DNA of 64,000 bases, from NCBI GenBank assembly GCA_964451955.1, contig CAYVKG010000009.1:1-64000 (forward strand). The letters run 5' to 3'. Positions 17,167 through 25,554 of this stretch are shown piece by piece (position 1 is the stretch's first letter; every line of letters starts with the position of its first letter). The translations under genes and the position numbers were made by a program. A model generated the notes under the pieces. That model made no database searches. It saw only the letters and a program-made list of their open reading frames with translations, and had not been told where the DNA came from. The DNA comes from JAPLNB01 sp964451955. Its GTDB lineage: Bacteria; Planctomycetota; Phycisphaerae; Tepidisphaerales; Tepidisphaeraceae.

Positions 17167-19731
17167 TCAGTCGGTAGACGCCTCGGCATTGTCATCGCGC
17201 TTTTCGGGGGCAGTGGCGGTCATTTTCGCGCGGAGCATTTGCACGATCGGATGGCGACCATTCTCGTGGCTGTCGCATTCCACAAACAACCCTCGGGTGA
17301 GGCTATTGAGCAATTCATGCGGCAATTCCAGCTTCGCGTTCTCTTTTGATTCCAGGATAAGTTCTGCAATCCAGTTGGCCCGCAGGAAATCGGACGCCAG
17401 TTTCCGGCTGGCAAGTTCGGCGCGCGCATGCTGGGCAAACCACCTGTTATTGAACCGCAGGTAGAACGCGAGGGTCAGGCCGAATCCCGCCGCGACCAGG
17501 CCGAGCGGCAACAGCGTTTGCCACGTCACGTTTGACCGAGTGGCAATCCAGATGATCAGAAAGACCAGCAAGCAGCCGAATCCCGCCAGCACTGAAATGC
17601 AGACGAGATCGATGATTTTGCGTTTCTGTTCGGTCTGCGGAGAGGTTCCGGCCTCTTTTTCCCGTTCGATGATCGCCTGCATTTTGTGCACGAGTTCGCG
17701 GCGATTGGCAGCGGTCGCCTGCAGGCCCAACCGTTCGGCCTGCTGCTTGAGTTCGGCTTCGCGCCGATCGAGTTCGTCGCTGCGAGCCTGGTAGCTTGCC
17801 TGGATGGATGCGGCAGTGTGCTCGGCCTCCTTTTTCGCCTCTTCGGCCCGGTGCTGCAGTTCCTGCAGCTTGGCCTGGTAGGCGTTTTCGAGCGATGCGG
17901 CTCTCTGGTCAGCCTGTTCCTTCAGTTCGTCTCGTCGCCGCTCAAGCTCGCGGATCCTAGCTTGGTGATCGATGCCCTGCGCCACCATCCTTTGTTCTGC
18001 CTGCTCGTTCAGTTCATCTCGGCGCCGATCGAGATCGCGTACTTTGGCCTGATAGTCGGCCTCCATCGCCGCCGCCCTCTGTTCCGCCTCGCGGTTCATC
18101 TGCTCCTGTCGTTGCGACAGTTCATGGGCTCTTGCCTGAAATGCCGCTTCCAGTTCCGCCGCTTTCTGCTTCGCCTCCGCCTGGAGTTCCTCTCGCCACC
18201 GCGACAATTCCTGAATCTTTGTCTGGTAATCGGCTTTCATTTCAGCGGCCCTCTCCTCCGCCTGTTTCTTCAATTCCTCTTGGCGGCGAGAGAGTTCCCG
18301 GACTTTGTCCTGATATTGGGCATCCTGTTCGGCCGCCTTCTGCTCGGCCTGGCGGTTAATCTCGGCCTCGCGTTGGTCCAGTTCCAGGCTTCTGGCCTGT
18401 TGCGCATTCTGCGCATCGGCGACGCTTTGTTCGGCCTGCTGCCTCCGCATTTCGGCCTGGCGTGACAACTCCTGGCACTTAGCCTGATAATCGCTCTCCA
18501 GTCTCTGGGTCCGTTGCTCGTGTTGTTTTTCGAGTTCCTCTGCTTGCCGGGCAAGTTCGAGTCGGGCCGCCTGATGGTCGGCTTCGAGGGCCTTGGCGCG
18601 TTGATTGTAGCGTTCATCGAGTTCCTGCTGGCGTCGTTGGAGATCGGCGACTCTGGCCTGCTGATCGGCGTCGAGGATTCGCGATCGCTGTTCGTATCGT
18701 TTTTCCATTTCCTGTTCTCGGCGCTCCAGATCGAGCTTCTTGGCCTGGTAGTCGGCATCGAGAATCTGGAGACGCTGTTCGGTCTGCTGCTTCATCTCTT
18801 CGCCGCGGCGGTCCAGGTCGTGTCGCTTGGCCTGGTACTCGCTTTCGAGGGCCGCCACCCGCTGTTCGAAGCGTTTCTCCAACCCTTGTTCCCGGCGTTC
18901 GAGTTCTTGCCTCTTAGCGAGGTAATCAGGTTCGATGGTAGCCACTCGCTCTTCAAATCGCTTCTCCAGGTTGTGTTCACGGAGTTCCACGGCCTCGTTG
19001 CGCGCGCGCCAGTCGGCCTCCAGAGCGGCTGCGCGTTGTTCATACCGCTGATCCAGATCGAGCTCGCGTCGGTCCAGGATCTGGTTTCTCGCCTGCCAAT
19101 CGGCTTCCAGAGCCGCCACTCGCTGCTGATAGCGTTGTTCGATTTCGGCCGTTTTCTGCTCGACTATTTTCTGGATTTCCTGTGTTTGGGTTGCGGCGAT
19201 TCGCCCGAGTTGATCCGCCTGGGCGGTCAAGTCGCTGAGGGCGCGCTCATAGTATCGAATTCCCTCTTTCTGCCCGTCGCTGAGGTGCTCGCTAAGCACG
19301 TCGGGTTTCCGTGTCAGGGTGAGATGCCGCCCCAGGACGTCCGTCATTCGCATCAGAAGATCGCCGAAGCGTTCCGGGGGCATGTGGCTGGGTGGCGTGA
19401 TCTCAATCGTGGCAACGACCTCATCGCTGGAATAGGTGATCTTTTCGCCGTGGTCGAAACCGATGACGACTTGAGTGCAATACAGATAGGGGCGTTCGGC
19501 CAGTAGCTCTCCGAGCCGTTTGATCGGTTGCTGAGTTGCCAGCACCCGCGTCGCCACGTTTTCGAGTCGAACGTGGTTATCGAGCAGATTGGTATTGATC
19601 GTGATCTGCCGAATGACGTTGCCGTCGTAGAATTCGGCGATGGCCGCCAGGAATTTGGTCAACGCATCTTTCCCGCTCAGGTGCCGTAGGTAGAGAGTTG
19701 CCATTTGTGATGTCCCGTAAAAGACGCCCAT
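17167..19731 (-). CDS. Giant coiled-coil membrane protein with 29-residue repeats
   Basis: I do not recognise this 854-residue protein. Residues 1-195 form a globular domain (ATLYLRHLSGKDALTKFLAAI..., with FGDLLMRMTDVLGRHLTLTRK). Residues 203-666 are sixteen consecutive 29-residue units with no insertions, each starting near QRxAxLEADYQAK and ending xxELxxQAE. Two membrane helices follow at about 706-730 and 737-758, then a 95-residue tail with ELASRKLASDFLRANWIAEL. The units predict a very long uninterrupted helix, about 70 nm if straight, tethered at the membrane. M1 is used; M10 (19704) is also possible. No neighbour indicates function; a scaffold or spacer role is inference. Confidence 0.8.
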   Translation of the reverse strand: MGVFYGTSQMATLYLRHLSGKDALTKFLAAIAEFYDGNVIRQITINTNLLDNHVRLENVATRVLATQQPIKRLGELLAERPYLYCTQVVIGFDHGEKITYSSDEVVATIEITPPSHMPPERFGDLLMRMTDVLGRHLTLTRKPDVLSEHLSDGQKEGIRYYERALSDLTAQADQLGRIAATQTQEIQKIVEQKTAEIEQRYQQRVAALEADWQARNQILDRRELDLDQRYEQRAAALEADWRARNEAVELREHNLEKRFEERVATIEPDYLAKRQELERREQGLEKRFEQRVAALESEYQAKRHDLDRRGEEMKQQTEQRLQILDADYQAKKLDLERREQEMEKRYEQRSRILDADQQARVADLQRRQQELDERYNQRAKALEADHQAARLELARQAEELEKQHEQRTQRLESDYQAKCQELSRQAEMRRQQAEQSVADAQNAQQARSLELDQREAEINRQAEQKAAEQDAQYQDKVRELSRRQEELKKQAEERAAEMKADYQTKIQELSRWREELQAEAKQKAAELEAAFQARAHELSQRQEQMNREAEQRAAAMEADYQAKVRDLDRRRDELNEQAEQRMVAQGIDHQARIRELERRRDELKEQADQRAASLENAYQAKLQELQHRAEEAKKEAEHTAASIQASYQARSDELDRREAELKQQAERLGLQATAANRRELVHKMQAIIEREKEAGTSPQTEQKRKIIDLVCISVLAGFGCLLVFLIIWIATRSNVTWQTLLPLGLVAAGFGLTLAFYLRFNNRWFAQHARAELASRKLASDFLRANWIAELILESKENAKLELPHELLNSLTRGLFVECDSHENGRHPIVQMLRAKMTATAPEKRDDNAEASTD
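17734..19125 (-). repeat. Sixteen tandem 87-bp coding repeats
   Basis: The DNA encodes sixteen consecutive 29-codon units (residues 203-666 of the coiled-coil membrane protein), exactly 1392 bases. Units are diverged at base level, so this is an old repeat kept for protein structure. Most conserved positions are Q1-R2, A4, L6-E7-A8, Y10-Q11-A12, L17, R20, L24 and Q27-A28-E29. Units 1-7 keep (R/K)RYE or RFE endings, units 8-16 QAE endings, suggesting two rounds of expansion. Confidence 0.85.
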
Positions 19732-19995
19732 CCATACGAGTTAGGCGATTATCGTCCGAACCGCACGCCGGTTGCAAGCAACCGAGCTCGATCCCAGTGG
19801 GCCTTGTCGGCGGTACTCGCCAAGGTTCTGATAACCGGAGGCGATCGGCTGCCTGGGTGCATTACTCTTGTTTACAGAGGCGCGACGGGGCATTGGCAGC
19901 TCAAGCCGGTCGCGGCACTTGGGCGTTGGTTGCGCGGTCCGATGATTGCGGGGCGGCAGGCTAAAGCCTGGGACAGTATGGGACGATAAGGAGGG

Positions 19996-20006
19996 GGAGG
20001 TGATCA
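19996..20006 (+). promoter_or_regulatory. Extended Shine-Dalgarno GGAGGTGATCA
   Basis: GGAGGTGATCA immediately before ACATG matches the complement of the 3' end of bacterial 16S rRNA over 10-11 bases, with a second AGGAG seven bases earlier. This is far longer than any other ribosome site in the window and fixes the start of the arginine-rich protein at 20008. Confidence 0.7.
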
Positions 20007-20007
20007 C

Positions 20008-20433
20008 ATGGATGACGTGACCGAGCCAGCCAGCCAGCCGGATACAGACCTGCGCGAGGAAGAGAACAGCAATCGACGTGAGAGCGTCGTCGATCGCAGA
20101 ACGGGGCTCGATCGACGGCAGAAGACGGCGGAGGAATCGGGATACACGGGGCCGGAACGGCGGATGGGAGATCGCCGGACGGGTCTGGAGAGAAGGCGTG
20201 GGCCGGGGCGCAGGCGATCGGACGATCGCAAGGCCGCAGAGGAAGGCGAGATGACTGCTGAACAGTTTGAGTTCATCATGGCCATCGAGACCTACAAGAA
20301 AGTCAACAAGCGGATGTTTCCGACCTGGACCGAGGTGCTGGAAGTCATCCGGCAGCTTGGCTACCGGAAGGTGGAGGCGCGTCATGTGCGTCTGGAGAAC
20401 GTTCCGGAGGGGACGATCGAGAAGGTGGCCTGA
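20008..20433 (+). CDS. Arginine-rich repeat protein with C-terminal helical domain, unknown function
   Basis: A 141-residue protein. Residues 20-75 are strongly basic and repeat the pattern DRRTGLDRR: VVDRRTGLDRRQ, GPERRMGDRRTGLERRRG and PGRRRSDDR. Residues 80-141 form a compact acidic-basic helical domain (FEFIMAIETYKKVNKRMFPTWTEVLEVIRQLGYRKV). That second part resembles small domains in unnamed planctomycete and delta-proteobacterial proteins. The basic part could bind nucleic acid or act as an unstructured tether. The exceptional ribosome site suggests high translation. It is divergent from the coiled-coil gene and convergent with yifB (47 bases apart). Function not known. Confidence 0.75.
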   Translation: MDDVTEPASQPDTDLREEENSNRRESVVDRRTGLDRRQKTAEESGYTGPERRMGDRRTGLERRRGPGRRRSDDRKAAEEGEMTAEQFEFIMAIETYKKVNKRMFPTWTEVLEVIRQLGYRKVEARHVRLENVPEGTIEKVA

Positions 20434-20480
20434 TTCCCGGCCGAGGCAGGGTCATTTCCGATCCGCACACTGTTCAATGT

Positions 20481-21986
20481 TCAATAGCGACGATCCAGCA
20501 GACGGTATTGGATCGCTTCGGCCAAGTGATGTTCCTTTATGGGCTCAGACGCGTCCAGATCGGCTATCGTTCTAGCCACGCGACGGACCTTGTCATACGC
20601 GCGAGCGGACAGGCCCAACTCATCCATAGCCTGTTTCATGAGCAGGAGGCATGGATCGCTCAAGTCGCAGTATTGCCGGAGTTGGCGGGTGTCCATCGCT
20701 CCGTTCGTGGTACGATCATCCCCGAATCGCCTGCGTTGCATCTCCCTGGCAGCGAAGACTTGCTTCCGCATGGTGGTGCTATCGGTACCGGGACGCCGCC
20801 CGGTCAGCTCGCGATAGGGCACGGCGGGGACCTCGATGTGGATATCAATCCGGTCCAGGAGGGGCCCGGAAATCCGATCCATGTATTTGTCTTTCCTTTC
20901 GCCATCCTTGTCTTTGTATCCGCTGGCGGTGGGGTTCATCGCAGCGACCAGCATGAAGCGGGCAGGAAAGCGGATCGACCCAAAAACGCGTGCGATCGTC
21001 ACCTCGCCGTTTTCCAGCGGCTGTCGAAGCACCTCCAGCACATAGCGAGAGAACTCGGGCAATTCATCGAGAAACAGAATGCCGTTATGAGCGAGGGAAA
21101 CCTCGCCGGGTCTCGGAATGGTTCCTCCGCCGATCAATGCTTGCGCGGTCGCCGAATGATGCGGTGTGCGAACAGGCCGGTCGTCCATCAATGCGATGCC
21201 GTCGGGAAGCAGACCGATCGCCGAGTAGATGCGCGTCGTCTCAAGCGACTCGGACCGGCTCAGCGGGGGCAGTATCGCGGCCAATCGCTTAGCCAACATT
21301 GACTTGCCCGTACCCGGGGGTCCAATCATCAGGATGTTATGAGCGCCCGCGGCGGCAATGGTGATCGCGCGTTTCACCGCCTCTTGCCCGCGCACATCGG
21401 CGAAGTCGACCGGCGGCGCGACCTTGGATGCCTCGTACGTCTGCCCATCCAGTTGATAGGGTTCGAGTGGCAGCTGTTCGTTGAGGAATGAAACGGCTTG
21501 AGCCAGATTCGAGACCGGGTAGACCTCGACGCCTTCCACGACGGCCGCCTCGCGCGCGTTCTCTTCCGGCAGAATGACCCCCTGGTGCTTTCTGGCCTTG
21601 GCCAGAAGTGCCAGCGAAAGGCCTCCTTTGATCTTGCGCAGCCGACCATCCAGCGCCAACTCTCCGGCGATAAGGAACCGCTTGTGTCGATCGGTTTGGA
21701 TACAATTGGTCGCCCGCAACAAGCCAATGGCAATGGGCAGATCAAGGCTGGGCCCCTCTTTCTTGATGTCTGCGGGAGCAAGGTTGATCAGCAGATTGTG
21801 GCTAGCGAACGGATATCCGGAATTGACGATGGCCCGGTGAACGCGCTCGATCGATTCTTTTACCGCCGCCTGCGGCAAACCGACGATGGTCGATTTTTCA
21901 AGCCCTCGCTTGTCAACATCCACCTCAACTTCGCAGACAACGGCATCTATTCCGATCAGGACAGAACTGTGAATTCGCGCAAGCAC
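20481..21986 (-). CDS. YifB/ComM family Mg chelatase-like AAA+ ATPase
   Basis: A 501-residue ATPase of normal family length. Residues 1-170 are the Lon-protease-like ChlI domain (SSVLIGIDAVVCEVEVDV, GLPQAAVKESIERV), residues 195-400 the AAA+ module with Walker A GPPGTGKSMLAKRL (about 222-235) and Walker B NGILFLDELPEF, and the last 100 residues the Mg-chelatase C-terminal domain. ComM in naturally competent bacteria is a branch-migration helicase that helps integrate transforming DNA; elsewhere the role is unknown. The start is GTG 21986 (MLARIHSS). Downstream of acpP by 188 bases on the same strand, convergent with the arginine-rich gene. Confidence 0.92.
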   Translation of the reverse strand: MLARIHSSVLIGIDAVVCEVEVDVDKRGLEKSTIVGLPQAAVKESIERVHRAIVNSGYPFASHNLLINLAPADIKKEGPSLDLPIAIGLLRATNCIQTDRHKRFLIAGELALDGRLRKIKGGLSLALLAKARKHQGVILPEENAREAAVVEGVEVYPVSNLAQAVSFLNEQLPLEPYQLDGQTYEASKVAPPVDFADVRGQEAVKRAITIAAAGAHNILMIGPPGTGKSMLAKRLAAILPPLSRSESLETTRIYSAIGLLPDGIALMDDRPVRTPHHSATAQALIGGGTIPRPGEVSLAHNGILFLDELPEFSRYVLEVLRQPLENGEVTIARVFGSIRFPARFMLVAAMNPTASGYKDKDGERKDKYMDRISGPLLDRIDIHIEVPAVPYRELTGRRPGTDSTTMRKQVFAAREMQRRRFGDDRTTNGAMDTRQLRQYCDLSDPCLLLMKQAMDELGLSARAYDKVRRVARTIADLDASEPIKEHHLAEAIQYRLLDRRY

Positions 21987-22174
21987 CCATTACGCCCCGG
22001 CTAGAATTACTGCGGATTGTACCGATGTCAGATCGTGCTGCAATCAGCTTTTGACAAGACTGGCATCGTCACGGTTGTTCAAGGCAGGAATGGCGGGTGC
22101 GGCAGGGTGGGCTGTTTCGCCCACTTGGGCTCATGCAGGATGAACGACCTCCCGGGCAGAGCCGCGGCGGGAGA

Positions 22175-22420
22175 CTATTCTGCCGCTTTCCTTTTCGCCA
22201 CATAGTCAATCACCGATCCCACTGTCGGCAACTTCTCCGCCTCCTCATCGCCTATCGATATCTCAAACTCGTCCTCCAGGCTCATCACCAATTCCACGAC
22301 ATCCAACGAATCGAAGTTCAGGTCATTGACGTAATGCGTCGCCGCCGACACCTGAGCCGCATCCACGCCCGCCTGCTCCGCCGACAACTCGATCACTTTC
22401 TGTGCAACATCAGCATTCAT
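22175..22420 (-). CDS. acpP: Acyl carrier protein
   Basis: An 81-residue acidic four-helix acyl carrier protein. Ser38 in NFDSLDVVELVMSLEDEF is the phosphopantetheine attachment site; the length and the GIxIxDEEAEKLPTVGSVIDYV end are standard for the fatty-acid synthase carrier. The ATG overlaps the 3' end of the HTH-ClpN gene by 11 bases, with AGAGGA upstream inside that gene, so acpP is probably coupled to it. The usual neighbours fabD, fabG and fabF are not present. Confidence 0.93.
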   Translation of the reverse strand: MNADVAQKVIELSAEQAGVDAAQVSAATHYVNDLNFDSLDVVELVMSLEDEFEISIGDEEAEKLPTVGSVIDYVAKRKAAE

Positions 22421-23114
22421 GGGTCCGTCCTCTCTGTATTGGCTGCCCGCCCGACATGTTTGCGGCCCTCAGGCGGGAGAGGGTAATCCCGCAGCCGCGG
22501 AGCATCTCGTATCCCAATCCCCGTCGGCTGAGCAGCATCCCGCGAAGCAGATGATCCGTACTGACCAGCGCATTGGCGCTTGCGTCTCGCTCCGCCAGCT
22601 TTTCGGCAATCCGCATCGCGCGTTTGGCATCCCCGTCCCGCCCTAAACGCCTGGCCACCGGACCGATGCCGCAGCCCATTCTCTGCTCGATGGCGCCCCT
22701 TGCGGTCTTCAAATCGAGGCCAGAGGCATTCAGCACCTGAGCGGCTTGGGATGCCGCATCGGACAGTATTCCCAGGAGCAGATGACCCTGCCCCAGACAG
22801 GTATGCCCGTATCGCCTCGCTTCCGAATGGGCGTGCTTGATCGCCAGCCTCGCCCCGAGCGTGAAGCCACTCATTCGCCGAACGACGCGTTCGGCTGACC
22901 TTGCCGCATCTCGCCTGGCCTTTGTCTGCCGATCCGACTCTGCCCTAAGCCACTGGCCCAGGCGCACCTCGGAAATTAGCCACCTTCTTCCCAATTGCAC
23001 GGCTGGAATCGTGCCATCCTGCAGGAACCTGTAGACGGTATTCTTGTCCAACCCCAACTTTTCCGCGACCCAGTCTGGATCGCGGTAGTCTACAGCCGAG
23101 TTCGTCTCGTGCAT
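22410..23114 (-). CDS. HTH (excisionase/MerR-type) protein fused to a ClpN domain
   Basis: A 234-residue protein with two parts. Residues about 9-60 are a helix-turn-helix of the excisionase/helix_turn_helix_17 kind (WVAEKLGLDKNTVYRFLQDG, then VQLGRRWLISEVRLGQWL). Residues about 85-225 look like the Clp N-terminal double repeat: FTLGARLAIKHAHSEARRYG plus LGQGHLLLGIL, and a second round RAMRIAEKLAER plus VSTDHLLRGMLL. There is no ATPase, so it cannot be ClpA/C/B itself; an adaptor- or regulator-like protein linking DNA binding with Clp-type recognition is an inference. ATG 23114 lies only 10 bases below a consensus -10, with no ribosome site, so the mRNA seems leaderless. It overlaps acpP. Confidence 0.78.
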   Translation of the reverse strand: MHETNSAVDYRDPDWVAEKLGLDKNTVYRFLQDGTIPAVQLGRRWLISEVRLGQWLRAESDRQTKARRDAARSAERVVRRMSGFTLGARLAIKHAHSEARRYGHTCLGQGHLLLGILSDAASQAAQVLNASGLDLKTARGAIEQRMGCGIGPVARRLGRDGDAKRAMRIAEKLAERDASANALVSTDHLLRGMLLSRRGLGYEMLRGCGITLSRLRAANMSGGQPIQRGRTHEC

Positions 23115-23433
23115 ACTATAGTAATTATACAATATTTTATTTTCGTTTCACACATAATATAGAAGGTTAGAAATGATTATAAGCGAAGTCGTCCATTGGT
23201 TCTTCGTGACGGATGTGGGTAGCCTGTGCGATGGACAAGCCGCTGTGGGGCGGACGAATACCGTCATTGCTGGGCGCGGCGATTGTCCAAGTTGGCCATG
23301 GGGATCCGAGCAACGGCGGCCTGTGTTCTAGTTTGCGGGGAGGTTTTTTCAGGGTTCTGTTCTAGTCGTGTTGCCGGCAGGTTGGTGGGCATTCCCCGCT
23401 TGCTCGTTTGGCCATATGATCAACGCCAACATC
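23115..23433. other. 319-base divergent region before pyruvate kinase
   Basis: The first 70 bases are AT-rich and carry the minus-strand promoter described separately, with + strand -10 candidates (TATAGT, TAATAT) as well. The remaining 250 bases are GC-rich leader with no gene. GGGGAGG at 23338-23344 is too far from the start to serve it. Confidence 0.45.
23124..23129 (-). promoter_or_regulatory. Consensus -10 for a leaderless transcript
   Basis: On the minus strand TATAAT (23129 to 23124) is followed by TACTATAGTATG; a start 6-10 bases below the box puts the first base at about 23118-23114, at or within a few bases of the ATG at 23114. The surrounding 70 bases are very AT-rich and have a second TATAAT at 23175-23180, which would instead give a leader of about 55 bases. 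No purine-rich ribosome site precedes the ATG. Confidence 0.55.
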
Positions 23434-24867
23434 ATGATTCGAACCAAGATAATCGCGACGCTCGGCCCCGCTTCTTCGTCGGTCAAGACGCTGATCGAGT
23501 TGTTCGAAGCGGGCACCGATGTTTGCCGACTGAATTTTTCGCACGGTTCGCTGGGCGAGCATGAGCAGACACTGTCCAACATCCGGCAAGCCGCTTCTCA
23601 TCATAAGGAACCGATTGGCGTGCTAGGGGACCTGTGCGGTCCGAAGATTCGGCTCGGCGCGGTGGCCAACCCCGAGGGGATGCCCATTGCCGTTGGGGAC
23701 AGGCTCACAATGCAGCGTGAGCCGATCACCGGCCACGATCTGCGCGTATCGACGACCTACGACCGCTTTGTTGACGACGTTCGTGTTGGCGACCGCATTC
23801 TGATCGAAGATGGTCTGCTGCGGTTTTTGGCGACCGACAAGTTGCCCGACGAGATCATCGCCGTGTGCACGTCCGGGGGCGTTCTCAGGTCGTCCAAGGG
23901 CATCAATTTGCCCAACACTCCGGTGTCGATTCCCTGCATAACCGAGAAGGACTGGCAATGCGTCGATTGGGCCATCGACCATGATCTGGATTATCTTGCG
24001 CTTTCATTTGTGCGGCGTGCACAGGATCTACGGACGCTTCGCAGCCACTTGCATCAGCGTAAGAGCCCGATCGGCATCATCGCAAAGATCGAGAAACCGG
24101 AGGCGATGGAGGAAATTGACGCGATCATAGAGGCCGCGGACGGTCTGATGGTCGCGCGTGGCGATCTGGGCGTGGAGATGGATCTTGCGCAGGTACCGAT
24201 CATTCAGAAGGACCTGATTCGCCGGTGCCAGAGAGCGGGCAAGCCCGTGATCGTTGCCACGCAGATGCTGCAGAGCATGATCGTGGAGTCATCGCCGACG
24301 CGGGCGGAGGTCAGCGACGTCGCGAATGCGGTGGTGGACGGCACGGACGCGGTGATGCTCAGTGGTGAGACTTCCGTCGGGAAGTATCCGGCGGCAGCCG
24401 TTCACATCATGAACCACATTGCGGACTTGACCGAGCGTTACATGAGTGGCATCGAACAGGTAGGCCATCCCATCGTTTTGGACCGGGCACTGGCAATGTC
24501 ATCGGCGGTTGCGGCCGGTGTCTGGGAATTGGCGCACGAACTGGCGGCCAAGCTCGTGGTCGTCTGGAGCCAGAGCGGGGCGACAGCCAGGGTTTTGTCG
24601 AAGTTTCGTTTTTCGGCGCCGGTGATCGCGTTCAGCAACGAGGAGCGCGCGTTGCGGCAGATGGCGCTGCAATATGGCGTGATCCCCCGGCGGATGTCGC
24701 CACCGGAAAGCACGAAAGACCTGATTACGAGGGTGGATGCGGTCGTGCAAGAGGAAGGTTTTGCGGCGCAGTCGGATCGGATCGTAATTGTTGCAGGCCC
24801 GTCGATGGGCGTGCCAGGAACGGCGAATCAGGTTATCATCCACACTGTCGGAATGGAGAACGTATGA
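23434..24867 (+). CDS. pyk: Pyruvate kinase
   Basis: The last enzyme of glycolysis: phosphoenolpyruvate plus ADP gives pyruvate plus ATP. At 477 residues it has the usual length. Visible signatures are MIRTKIIATLGPAS at the N terminus, RLNFSHGSLGEHE, DLCGPKIRLG, and the active-site block IIAKIEKPEAMEEIDAII, GLMVARGDLGVEM (Mg ligands) and VIVATQMLQSMI. The C-terminal domain (about 340-477) is present. ATG 23434 fits the family start; ATG 23416 (MINANIMIRTK) is possible and neither has a ribosome site. The lipoprotein gene overlaps its stop by 4 bases. Confidence 0.95.
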   Translation: MIRTKIIATLGPASSSVKTLIELFEAGTDVCRLNFSHGSLGEHEQTLSNIRQAASHHKEPIGVLGDLCGPKIRLGAVANPEGMPIAVGDRLTMQREPITGHDLRVSTTYDRFVDDVRVGDRILIEDGLLRFLATDKLPDEIIAVCTSGGVLRSSKGINLPNTPVSIPCITEKDWQCVDWAIDHDLDYLALSFVRRAQDLRTLRSHLHQRKSPIGIIAKIEKPEAMEEIDAIIEAADGLMVARGDLGVEMDLAQVPIIQKDLIRRCQRAGKPVIVATQMLQSMIVESSPTRAEVSDVANAVVDGTDAVMLSGETSVGKYPAAAVHIMNHIADLTERYMSGIEQVGHPIVLDRALAMSSAVAAGVWELAHELAAKLVVVWSQSGATARVLSKFRFSAPVIAFSNEERALRQMALQYGVIPRRMSPPESTKDLITRVDAVVQEEGFAAQSDRIVIVAGPSMGVPGTANQVIIHTVGMENV

Positions 24868-25442
24868 GGGTGTTGATGCGATCATACCTGGGTATTGCGT
24901 CGTTGACTGTCCTGCTGGCGGGATGCATTGGCTCGCCGCGCAACCCTGCGGCAACGCAGCCTGCGACGGCCGTTGACCCGGCCCTGGCACAAGCATCGTA
25001 CTGGCTGAGTCAGCCGTCGGCGGCGGAGATCACCAACGCCGATTTCGAGACACTCTGGAAGGCGTGTGAGGCAGTCGCTCGTGACTATCTGTTTCCGATC
25101 GATCAGCGAGACTATCGGCAGGGCCTGCTCAAGACCGCCCCGGTTATCAGCAAGCAGTGGTTCGAGCTTTGGCGCAAAGATGCCGGAACGGGCAAGGACG
25201 TTGGGGAGAACTCCCTGAGTGCGATCCGGCGGACGATTCACTTCCAGTTCACCCGCAACCTGGACGGCAGCTACACCGTTGCGCCGAAGGTTGTTGTGGA
25301 GCGGCAATCTCGCGTTGAGCCGAAGTACATGGCGCAGATGCAGAAGACGGGGATCTACTGGTACGCGCTGCGGCGAGACACCGCCATGGAGGTGAGACTG
25401 GGCGCCGCAATTGATCGTCAGCTTAAGCCAGCCGGCACATGA
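24864..25442 (+). CDS. Lipoprotein, unknown function
   Basis: A 192-residue exported lipoprotein: signal segment YLGIASLTVLLAGC with lipobox LLAGC, cysteine at about 21, then a polar Ala/Pro-rich linker and a mixed alpha/beta domain (FETLWKACEAVARDYLFPIDQRD..., FQFTRNLDGSYTVAPKVVVE). This length and pattern are seen in unnamed planctomycete lipoproteins. The ATG overlaps the pyruvate kinase stop (ATGA), so it is translated with pyk although a metabolic link is not evident. Confidence 0.78.
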   Translation: MRVLMRSYLGIASLTVLLAGCIGSPRNPAATQPATAVDPALAQASYWLSQPSAAEITNADFETLWKACEAVARDYLFPIDQRDYRQGLLKTAPVISKQWFELWRKDAGTGKDVGENSLSAIRRTIHFQFTRNLDGSYTVAPKVVVERQSRVEPKYMAQMQKTGIYWYALRRDTAMEVRLGAAIDRQLKPAGT

Positions 25443-25554
25443 TTCGGCCGGATGCGTACAGATGGGGCCGCGGTGGCCTCGCTCGGTGCAGGGCTGAGGT
25501 TATGTGGGACAGCGGCTGTCATGCCTCCGTGCGTTACAGGATCTTTGGAGCATC

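Noticed and set aside
18514..19506. 330-residue + strand frame over the 29-residue repeats
   Set aside because: Its Leu/Phe repeats are only the antisense translation of the coiled-coil repeat.
22104..22124. GTGGGC/GCCCAC hairpin after acpP
   Set aside because: No U tract follows on either strand, so it is not called as a terminator.
23130..23132. TTG start for the HTH-ClpN gene
   Set aside because: It immediately abuts the TATAAT -10 box that it would have to include in the mRNA, and adds MYNYYS, which matches no HTH protein start.
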